DNA of 64,000 nt from Phaeosaccion multiseriatum. Its lineage: Eukaryota; Ochrophyta, other classes. The stretch is taken from contig OZ218962.1 in NCBI GenBank assembly GCA_965112735.1, positions 1,550,001 through 1,614,000 on the forward strand. Reading direction: 5' to 3'. The notes beneath the pieces are model-generated. The model did not search any database. It was not told where the DNA came from and saw nothing but the letters and a program-made list of their open reading frames with translations. Positions within the stretch are counted from its first letter, which is position 1, and every line of letters begins with the position of its first letter. Position numbers and translations under genes: made by a program. Positions 46,439 to 55,458 of the stretch are shown here, piece after piece.

Positions 46439-47497
46439 ATGGAGGAGGCGCTGGACGATGGCAGGTCGTTGGGGCCCGCTGGTTTAGAGGCTTGGGAAGC
46501 TATGACGGGGCCAGAGCTGCCAGAGCAACTAAAGAGGACGCTTGGAATCCACCCAACTTCTGCCCAGCTCGGGACACTGTGTCAGCTCTTTGACGTGAAC
46601 AGTATTGGGGGTATCGAGAAAAGAGAATTCCTCAGTGCGTTTTTCAAGATCAACATGGCAGCGAAGAGTTTGCTGGGCACAAAGGATGCGGTGACCAGCA
46701 GCAGCAGCAGGCAGTCCGGCAACGAGATGTCAGAACGAATAGGGCAAGGAGACGACCAAGAGCAGGAAACAAAGATGCTGCATTTGGGAGAGCTTGGGGC
46801 AGCAGCAATGCTATTGGAAAGAAGGAAGACATCCAGGAGAGGCAAAGGCGGCCTCGGTCTGGCGCTCGGGACAGTGAAGGCCAAGGGCCCCGCGGACGCT
46901 ACAGGGAAGGTTCGCGCCCGTGTTGCAAGCGCACGGTCATCAGAGCGGCTTGACCTTTCCACGCCCTTGCGGAGGAGCGGGAGCGACTTTCTCTTGCGTG
47001 CTGCTCCCCGCTCGATATGGAGGATGGCGCACCTCAAAGAGCTTTGGCTCACTAATAACGAGCTCCCGACACTTAGTCCTGGCCTGGGCGGATTGACATC
47101 TCTGCGGCTCTTGTGTCTCACGAACAATGCGCTAACTCACTTGCCACCAGAGATCGGTCAGCTGCGCAGCCTTCGTAGGCTGTTTCTTGGGCGAAACCGA
47201 CTCACCACGCTGCCAGCTGAGCTCGAGAAATGCACGCAGGTGAGCGAGCTCCGACTGTGTGCCAATCCACTTGGACACGTGCCTGACGCCGTGTGTGAGC
47301 TGAGGAGATTAACCGTGCTTAGCATGCAAGATTGCGGGATCTCTGAGCTCCCCGACAGGATGAAGAAATGTAGACTTCTATTGGAGGTGGACCTCGAAAA
47401 CAATCCGTTAAGGGGTGTGCTTCCAGAGCCTCTCCGGCAGCTGCCTTCTCTCGTCACCCTTCGCTTGGCGGGGACAGGCGTCAGAAACTCAACATGA
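46439..47497 (+). CDS. EF-hand-like plus leucine-rich-repeat protein
   Basis: Intronless 352-residue protein. Residues about 45-70 ('LCQLFDVNSIGGIEKREFLS') resemble an EF-hand loop of the D-x-N-S-x-G-x-I-x-x-x-E/F kind, though one position is Ile/Glu-shifted, so calcium binding is uncertain. A basic, low-complexity middle follows (about 100-190). From about residue 195 come six or seven LRRs of the LxxLxLxxNxLxxLP type ('LKELWLTNNELPTLSPGLGG', 'LRLLCLTNNALTHLPPEIGQ', 'LRRLFLGRNRLTTLPAELEK'), similar to plant-intracellular Ras-group/SHOC2-like LRRs used for protein binding. The stop is 37 bp from that of the convergent MAP kinase. No membrane segment is seen. Partner and role unknown. Confidence 0.8.
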   Translation: MEEALDDGRSLGPAGLEAWEAMTGPELPEQLKRTLGIHPTSAQLGTLCQLFDVNSIGGIEKREFLSAFFKINMAAKSLLGTKDAVTSSSSRQSGNEMSERIGQGDDQEQETKMLHLGELGAAAMLLERRKTSRRGKGGLGLALGTVKAKGPADATGKVRARVASARSSERLDLSTPLRRSGSDFLLRAAPRSIWRMAHLKELWLTNNELPTLSPGLGGLTSLRLLCLTNNALTHLPPEIGQLRSLRRLFLGRNRLTTLPAELEKCTQVSELRLCANPLGHVPDAVCELRRLTVLSMQDCGISELPDRMKKCRLLLEVDLENNPLRGVLPEPLRQLPSLVTLRLAGTGVRNST

Positions 47498-47534
47498 CCG
47501 GATCGAGAGGAGAGCAAGGGTAAAAGAAATGTGA

Positions 47535-49753
47535 CTATCCGAACTCGCCGCGACTCCCTCTTTGTTGCTGATGCTGCTGCTGCTGCTGCTGAAGTTGCAA
47601 TTGCCGTTGAAGCTGTTGCTGTTGCTGAAAATGTTGTTGCTGCCTCTGTTGCTGGGGCGGCGGCTGCTGCTGCTGTGGCTGGTGGTGGTGGTGATGGTGA
47701 TGGTGGTGATGCGGGTGCTGATGCTCTTGTTGAGGCGGCGGGGGTTGCTGCTGGTGATGATGATGATGATGATGCTGCTGCTGTTGGTGGTGCTGTTCTT
47801 GTTGCTGATACGTCGGCTGCGTCGGCTGAACGTAAGTGCCATTCTCTGGCCTACTCCCCGACGACCGTCGCTGCCTTTGCCAACTCATCTGAGAAAACTT
47901 GGGGCTGGCTGGCACAGTAAGCCGCTTCCCTCCTGCTCCACGCCTTTCCCTGGAATGCGTAACCTCGCTTTCTGCATTGTCCCCAGCCGGGCTGTCCACC
48001 ATCATGTCCGATCGAACCTTTTTCCTACTTGAGCTCTTCCGTGTGGGCGCCTTGGAGCCTTCTACTACAGTATTTCGGCTTGACGAGCGCCCGCTTCTCC
48101 CCTCGTTAGCATCTATTCGGTTTCCATAAAGCTCAACCCCAGCCGCGACCCCCACATTGCTAGGTGCTGGCGGGAAAACTGTTTGCTCGTGGCTATGCTG
48201 CCGGTCGGGGGGCGGAGGTGTGCTTTCTTCCATAGCGTCGGTTGACAGTACGGCGGAAGCTGCCGCTGACACAGGTGGTACGCCCACCGTCCCAGATTCA
48301 CGGTGACTTGACCGCCGGCTACTCCCTGCTCTACTCGTTGTTGCTGCCTCTGCCATCTCCTTCCGCCCCATGGCCTCGTTTCCATAAGTTGAAGAGCGAG
48401 CAGAAGAGTGTTTACGTTCTCCACTGTGAGATGATGAAGGGGTGGGGCGGTCACTCAACAGAGACGTGGGCCCCCCTCCATTGAAACGCCGCCCGCTGCT
48501 GACCCCGTCTCCAGAGCTTTTCTCCCTGCGTGTCTTAACCTTTGTGAAAGAGTCCACCTCCGCCAAAATCAGCTGCTTCAATTGCAAGCGTGTCAAGCGT
48601 TGTGACTCAAAGTCGAACTCGAACTCCGTCGACACCGGGGGATCCACGCGAACTTCGCTGTTTCTCAGTCCCTCAAAGTATGGGTGATTCAGAGCCTCGA
48701 CGACTGTCAGCCGCTTGGGAGGATCGAAGACAAGCAACTGCTCCAGCAGGTCGATGGCCAGAGGAGAAGCATCCGCATAAAGGCTCTCAAGCACTACAGG
48801 GGCAGCCCCAGCCATGGAGTCTAGAAACCTTCTCGCCTGGCTGTTGCGGATGTGAAGCACTTCTTCCGGCAGAGGGGCACCAATGACTTCAAATATTCGC
48901 GTCAGCTGGTCCACAAAGTTCTTGCCCGGGAACAGCGGCTCCCGCCCCAGCAGCTCCGCAAAAATGCAACCGCAGCTCCACATATCTACAGCATAGGTGT
49001 ACATCCCATCAGGACAAAGCATGAGCTCAGGGGGTCGGTACCATCTTGTCACCACATGCTCCGTCATTGGGTCGTCGACATCAAGGTCAGGGTCGACCCC
49101 CTGGCCTGTGGGACGGGCCCGAGCCAATCCAAAGTCAGTGATGCGAAGCTGACAGGTTTTGGTAACCAGTAAGTTCCCGGGCTTTAGATCGCGGTGAATG
49201 ATACGATTGTCGTGCAGAAACTGAGTCCCGCGCAGGAGTTGGTACATGAAGTACCGGTGATGCGCATCGCTGAGGTTCTGTGGAGACTGGATGATTCGGT
49301 GGAGGTCGCTGTCCAACAGCTCCATCACAATATACCTGCTCGCGAGGCACGCATGTTGAACAAACCAGAGCACAACCCGGGAGTCAGGGAGAGACGGAGA
49401 AATAATAGGACGAGGGCCGTAAAGGTTAAAATTACTTACAGCTCGTCCGTCGCCTCGCGTACAAAGACATCCTCCAGAGTGATGATATTCGCATGCACCC
49501 CCAGGTATCTCATCAGCCGAATCTCTCTGAGAACACGCTTCGCGTCCACAGCATGCTCTGCCATGGGAGTCACCTTCTTGATCGCCACCTTAATCCCTCT
49601 CCTGACATCCAGGGCCGAACACACGATCCCATAGCTTCCCTTCCCTATTGCTTTGAGGTCAGTGTAGCGATCGTCCACGTGAAAAGAGTTGCCGAGAATG
49701 GTAAACGTAGAACCCGCTACCGCATCCGCGGCTGCTGGCTCTCGTTCGCTCAT
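47535..49753 (-). CDS. MAP kinase with TEH activation loop and Gln/His-rich tail
   Basis: Two exons (49,440-49,753 and 47,535-49,335) give 704 residues in frame. The kinase core has 'AIGKGSYGIVCSA', 'VAIKKVTPM' (ATP lysine), 'IIHRDLKPGNLLV', 'ITDFGLARAR', 'VVTRWYRPPEL', 'DMWSCGCIFAELLGREPLFP' and a C-terminal 'STEFEFDFE' typical of MAP kinases. The activation motif reads T-E-H (codons at 49,056-49,064) where MAP kinases normally have T-x-Y, after a long insert 'PTGQGVDPDLDVDDPM'. If real, dual Thr/Tyr phosphorylation cannot occur. The last 330 residues are disordered and Ser-rich, ending in a long Gln/His run encoded by CAG/CAC repeats (47,540-47,830). The gene lies 172 bp downstream of FtsZ on the same strand and converges with the LRR gene. 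Confidence 0.94.
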
Positions 49754-49925
49754 AGAGAACAAGCCAATGGGAAAGAGGGAAGTAAAAAAATGAAACGGAA
49801 ACTGGAAACTGGCAAACTACCAACTGAGGGTCTCGAGTCCTCATCTCCCCCCATCTTTAACTTTAGCTTACACTGTAGCTTAGCTTAGGCCCACATAGTT
49901 CGAGAGGGATTTTTACAGGTGGAAT

Positions 49926-51674
49926 TTATTGAGATGCCTCTGAAGATGGTGGATGACTGTCTATTCCTGTGGCCAGGACTGATACTCGCATCCGTCCTTC
50001 GAGAGAGGGGTCGTACGCAGAGCCGAAGATAATGTTTGCACAGGGGTCTTGGACCTCGCCGGTTATTCGCGTGACGGCCTTATCCACCTCCATCAAAGTG
50101 ATGTCAGCGCTGTATGCGAAGAGCGAGAGGGAACAGAGACAGCGATCAAAATAAAATTAAAAGAGCACCTGAAATGAAGGGCTATGATAGCAGAAAGACT
50201 TACCCGCCGGTGACATTGACAAGGACCCCTTTGGCACTCGCGCACGATAAGTCTCCAAGGAGGGGGTTACTGAGGGCGTCTTCTGCCGCTCGAATAGCTC
50301 GATCGTCCCCTTCCGCTTCGCCTGTGCCCATCATTGCGTTCCCCATGCCAGCCATGATTGCTGCACGGACATGGCGACCAGAGAAAGACATTGATTGATG
50401 AGAGGGCGGAAATCCACAAATACCTCCCCTTTTCAGCTCCACACCAGCTTACCTTGCACGTCAGCAAAGTCAAGATTCACGTGGCCTGGATTTACCATGA
50501 GATCAGTCACACTTCGAACACCGCCCAGGAGGACGTCGTCAGCCAGCCGGAAGGCATCTAACAGGGACGTTCTCTCGTCCGCCAGTTTGAAGAGATGCTG
50601 ATTTGGAATGACGATACTACAGTCACAACAGTCCTTGAGGTAACTGAGCCCTTCATCGCAGAGGCGCATACGGTGCTTGCCCTCAAAGTGGAAGGGCTTG
50701 GTCACTACAGCGACAGTCAAGAGCCCGGCTCCCAGGGCAATGTCGGCGATGACTGGGGCTGCACCCGTTCCTGTCCCTCCCCCCAACCCAGCACAGACGA
50801 ATACCATGTGGCTCCCGTCGATTCGCTCCAAGATCTCGTCCTTAGATTCGAGTGCTGCCTGGCGACCCGCATCGGGGTTCGCTCCGCACCCCAAACCTTG
50901 AGTAACAGAACTTGTGGTGTTGGAAACGCGGGGTGTAAGATACATCGCTGGCTCGGGTTTCCATTGGGGCACTTTTTATCCTCCTCTTACCTGCCCAGTT
51001 GAAGACGATTGTCAGTCAATGTTGTTGCGAGATGCTGTGCATCCGTATTTGCGATGAGATACTGTGCAGAGAGGGTGCCAAACACATGAGAGAAAGGGCA
51101 GGGAGCACAGCGACGAGACAGCCCACAGTACAGGAGGTGGAAAAGACTTTAGCCAGGCCGCGCCCAGGGACTCCTCCGACCAAGCACGCACCTCAACGCC
51201 CTGCAAGTTTCTTGAAATCATGTTGTTGACGGCGTTTCCACCGGCGCCACCGACCCCAATCACAGTAATCTTTGGCGCAAACTGCAGCCCGTGCAGATTG
51301 ACGTGGGGCGGAGTGAGAGGCATTGGTGCGCTCGAAGTGTGCACCGAGTCATCTCTTCGTGGCGGTGTCGGAGGATGCTTCTGGCTTCTCACTTCCGCTC
51401 CTGAATCGTCCTCTACAGCGGGAATAAGTGGAGCCTCCGCTGAACCTGAAGACAGCCGACCCTCTTCTATTGATGCGCCAACCGCAGGTAAAGATTTATC
51501 CACTGCTCCGTACTTTTCCTTCACCGAATTTTGAAAAGCTTTGCGCAGCGATCGGCCTTCGCTTGAGAGGTCACGTTTTTGCTGGTCCGTTCGGGAAGTG
51601 GGCGAAACAATCAGGCTAGGAAGTGGGTGTGCTCTCCGCAGGCCATGCACGCCTTGTCTCAGTAAATGGGCCAT
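49926..51674 (-). CDS. ftsZ: FtsZ, probable mitochondrial division GTPase
   Basis: Five exons (51,192-51,674; 50,991-51,061; 50,453-50,910; 50,204-50,360; 49,926-50,109) join in frame to 450 residues. FtsZ is a tubulin-like GTPase that forms the division ring. Seen: '[18 protein letters not shown]' (the alpha-proteobacterial and mitochondrial wording of this motif), '[16 protein letters not shown]', '[15 protein letters not shown]', the G-box '[20 protein letters not shown]', '[17 protein letters not shown]' and the T7-side '[10 protein letters not shown]'. An N-terminal extension of about 130 residues starts '[18 protein letters not shown]', Arg-rich without acids, like a mitochondrial presequence, and has no signal peptide with Phe, which argues against the plastid. 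The short C-terminus lacks an obvious bacterial FtsA/ZipA-binding tail. Confidence 0.95.
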
Positions 51675-52594
51675 GAAGGGGGGGGGATTACAACTGTAGG
51701 GATAGAGTGTTCACGGAAAGAAGTCGCCATTTGTTGCTCTGTCTGCAACAACATGCGAAGCTGCTGCCCGCGTGGAATGAAGGTCCAGTGCTGTTTGCGG
51801 CGCCTCACAGTTGGGGCCAGAGCACAATGTGGCAGTAGCGGCAGAGAAGCAGGACAGAGCTACGCGTTTACGGGGACTTGGTGTGGCAGCAGAAGGAAGC
51901 CGCAGGCAGGGGAAGAGGGCGACGTGCTCTTGTGGAGTTTCTGCATGTCGCAGCGGGCATCTTCAGCCGGGTGTCCCGGAGAGAGGAGAGCAAGGAGATA
52001 TGCAGAGAGGCTTGGCACCCAGTCAACAGCGGAGAATGGATACCGCATGTGGAGGAAGGCGAGGGCTACCGCACAGGGCTGCCCCCCTCGTTTCGAGCCC
52101 CCCCTGTCTCCCCCTTGGCCCTGTGACTGGGGGGTAGGCATCGCTTCAATCAGTCGGCGGAGGGGGATAGTGTGTCGTTGCTTCCGGTGGTTCGAGAGAT
52201 GATGAGCAGTCCAACAAGTAAGATGACTTCCGGGGCTTATCGATATTGGATTCGAATTCCACAAAGTGTTAGATGCGGCGAAAGCGATGGTCTCGCGGCC
52301 GTGGAGGGAGGAGTGAAGATGCGAGTGACCTTGGCGTAAACGCAGGAAGAATGTGGATGAAAGAGATTATGGGCTTCAGTCTGCTCTGCTATTGGGCCCC
52401 GTCGTGGTGGCTATAGATGCTTTGCGGTGCCGTTGCGGGCGAGGACTCGATCCAGGATGCAAGGGGGAAAGGATACGCCCACGCCTGGTGCCGTGACGAC
52501 GAGAAAGGCGTAGGGAGCGTCTCACCAGGTCAACAAGGCCCCCAGCAGCCCCCCTGCGACGACTAGAAGACCTCACTCAGGCCTTTCGTGCTTA
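51675..52594. other. No confident gene
   Basis: Upstream flank of FtsZ. A plus-strand open frame of 178 codons (51,666-52,202) has no recognisable domain and a Cys/Arg-rich, shadow-like composition. I see no repeat. Confidence 0.45.
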
Positions 52595-53045
52595 ACCGAT
52601 TCCCGACGAGGGTACATCGCAGCCAGCAAGAGTCTCATTCGGGCTGCTTGTGCCCCGCTAATGCGGCTTTTTCGCCCCGCTGAACACCAGATTGAGCCCA
52701 TCCAGTTCCCCACCTGGCGCTGTGATGGCAATGCAGTGTCTCAGTTGGGCCTGTTGTGCTGAGCCAATACCCGGCGCGGCATGTTGTGGACAGCAAATCT
52801 GTCGTTCGGGCTGTCCGTGCCCCGCAAATACCGGCTTTTGCCTTTTTTGTCAGATTGGGCCATTTGGGCCCATCGGAGACCCCACTTGGCGCCGTTGTGG
52901 CGATGCAGTATCGCCACTGGGCCTGTTGTGCTGAGCCAATGCCTAATGCGGGCCTGTTCTGGCCAGCAAACGCCTGGTTCAGGCTGTGTGTGCCCCGCAA
53001 ATGCCGTCTTTAGCCTTTTTGAGCCCAGCAAAGGACCAGATTGCT
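52595..53045 (+). repeat. About 2.5 diverged monomers of the right-end satellite
   Basis: Segments such as 'GCTGAGCCAATGCC', 'GTTCAGGCTGTGTGTGCC', 'ATCGGAGACCCCACTTGGC' and 'GGCGATGCAGTAT' follow one another in the same order and orientation as in the satellite array starting at 61.38 kb, but with many substitutions and small indels. Confidence 0.85.
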
Positions 53046-53530
53046 GCCAGCTGAGGGGGGGTATGCGATGGCCGACGGGACGCGCGGGTAGGGGGTGAGG
53101 TTCAAATAGACTGGAGATTGCCCTCGCCCCCTGAAGAGAAGCGGACCGAGGGCAGGGGTGGCCGAGCCTGATGCGCGGGGAAGAGTCGGCACGCGAAGAG
53201 CCTGGGACGGGTGCTGCTGGCAGCCACGAAGCACCCGTGGGTACTCGGATGAGTGGGGGTGGAGCGGGACTTGGGGTGCTGACTGCGTTGGCACCCCAAG
53301 CTTCGCTGCGTTCGAAATGCGGTGCCCGCCCCCCTCATTATCGCAGCGCCCTAGGAGACTCTTTGCGTCTCCGAGGTGGTGTGGAGTTTGGAGTCACAAA
53401 GGTGGTATACATGTTGGAATCCGTATCGTCGACATTTGAGGGACGCCTTGCATGATCGGTCGGTTGAGTTCGTGATGTGCATATCGCTGGGATGCAGGAC
53501 AAGTAGGAGAGTGGACCTGTGAGGAAGAGG
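53046..53530. other. No confident gene
   Basis: Between relic satellite and retrotransposon copy A. Overlapping short open frames on both strands show no domain or splice support. Confidence 0.4.
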
Positions 53531-55457
53531 GGGTGTGAAATTTATATTAGAGCTTATGGGCTCAGTATTGGCGCTCTTGAGGTGAGTGGTAACCGTGAAG
53601 AGACGTGTATGTGAGGTGTGGTGATGGAGAGTGATGTGCAGGAGGAGAGGATGGCGATGGGGGTGGAGGGGGAAGGAGAGGATAAAAGGGGAGTGGGAAG
53701 GGGGTGAAGTGGATCGTGGGGTGTGTGGTATGTGAGCTATCCTAGTGTGGATAGTGTGGTGGACAAGTCGTTGGCTAACTGTTGGTGCTATGCTGTGTGC
53801 TGATGGTCTCTATGTCTGCTGCCGTGTATACTCCTACTCCTCAGGCGTCCGCTCCGTCGATGGCTCCCATGAGCCCCCAGTCGAGGGTTTCTGCTGCCTC
53901 ATGCCGCGTCATCGTGGCTCGAAGGAGGGGTGCCATACCTGATCTCCTGCTGTGAGAGGGCGCGTTGAAGGGCGAGGGACAGTTGTTGGCGCAGTAGGCC
54001 CTTGATGGGGCCCGTGGCTGCCGCCGCTGCTGGGCCGAGCCCCCTCGAGGCCTTGTGGATGGCCATCGCCTCAATGAGCTCGTCCGTTGGTGGCCCAGTC
54101 TGCCGTATGACTCGATTGCAATGCACTTCAGGGTTGAAGTCCCGGGCAGAAAACTGCCCAGGTAATGGGTGCGCTTGGGTGTTCTTCGGCAGCGGCTGCT
54201 GCGTGGCCTGGTGTCGTGGATGCTCTTCCCACGTGGGTGGGGGCGGTGGGGTTGGTGACGGTGATGTCGCAGAGGAGGTTTCTCCGCAGGGGTGCGTCTG
54301 CTCCCGGGAAGCGGCCTACGGGATAGGTGAGGTCCATCCTGAGGTCTCGTCCCACTCTGGTGCCGCTGGGGCCGTCGAAGCAGGTCTGGTCCTCGACACG
54401 TGCTCCTCCGATGCCCACGCTGTGCATCATCCTCCCGAAGGCCTTGACGAGGAGGTGGTGGGTATGATTGTGGAGCCCAGTGCGAGGGCAGATGGTGGCG
54501 TGGGTGGTGCTTGCCGTGCGGGCGCAGCCTGTGCCGAGGCAGGGTGGGGGGGGGTCCGCGTATGGCGTGTTGATACCGAGGTTGCGGCGAAGGGCCATGG
54601 TCCATTCTGCTGGGGCCATGGTATTATGGCCATGGGGGAGCGCTCCCAGGAAGGCCATGGCGCCCCTTCCTCTCTGTGAGTGGAGTCGGGCCGCTGCCAT
54701 GTCCTGTGTCTCCTCTCCCCTCTGTGCCTCTGCCGGTGTGACGTCGATGGTGCCAATGCTCTGCGTCAGCTCCTCGTGGCGGCGTTTGTGGATGTGGGTG
54801 GTGATGGCCTTCTGGACGCCGTGGGTCGGTTGGCGGCCTGCCTGATGGCTCCTGCGGACGTTGCGTCTCGCTGTGGCTTGGGCGTGTTGGTCAGGCGGCT
54901 CGAGTACGCGTGAGCGGGCCTCGTCGAACTGATCCTGCCCCACTGCTTGGATGAGGGGGGCCTCAGGGATACCCTCCTCGCACAGGAGGTTGATGCTGGC
55001 GGCGACGCTCTTGAGGACTCCGTTGTTGAAGAGCTGGTCCGGTAGGGCGCTCTCTTGGGTCCCTCCTCGGCGTGCGATGCGACTGAGCAGGGGGGGGAGG
55101 GTGAGCATCTTGTTGCCAAGGTATGCCGCTGGTGCGATGTCGTTGAGGCTGATGAGGCCGAGGCCTCCAAGGCGTCTTGCCGTGTGGATTTGCACGTGGG
55201 TGGGCGTCCAGTGCTCCGCTTGGGCGTCTGCGGCCCGCTCCAGGGTTGATGTGTCGGGGAGTCGCATGATGTGGGCGAGGGTCACCCTGTTGATGCGGTG
55301 TGCCCTGCTGCCCAGGGCGCGCCTGAAGATGGTGGGGTCGATGGCTCTCGTTAGGTGGGTTAGTCTGGCTGGGAGACATTGTGTGAGCACGAGGGTGGCC
55401 GCTTGGGTGTCGTCCCATTCCCTGCAGTGTTGGGCGAGTTGGAGGTAGCCCCTGGGA
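53531..55457 (-). mobile_element. Non-LTR retrotransposon copy A, 5'-truncated, RLE-type endonuclease end
   Basis: Minus-strand element. An open frame at 54,128-55,390 encodes the polymerase C-terminal region ('RRLGGLGLISLNDIAPAAYL', 'LGNKMLTLPPLLSRIARRGG'), then a Cys/His cluster ('CARTAS...ATICPRTGLHNHTHH') and a restriction-like endonuclease core ('RDLRMDLTYP', 'NLLCDITVTNPTAPTH'). A small net indel near 54,165-54,185 shifts the frame, and the last part of the endonuclease domain continues in another frame (53,899-54,126). Relative to copy B, copy A begins abruptly at about 55,457, so at least 640 bp of polymerase are missing. Its 3' flank (53,531-53,860) matches the 3' untranslated region of copy B. 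Confidence 0.85.
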
Positions 55458-55458
55458 T

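Noticed and set aside
49926-51674. FtsZ read as a plastid division protein
   Set aside because: The N-terminus lacks the signal peptide plus Phe seen in four neighbouring plastid proteins, and the core motif wording is alpha-proteobacterial.
51666-52202. Plus-strand 178-codon frame upstream of FtsZ
   Set aside because: No domain, biased Cys/Arg content and overlapping frames on both strands. It starts inside the FtsZ start region.
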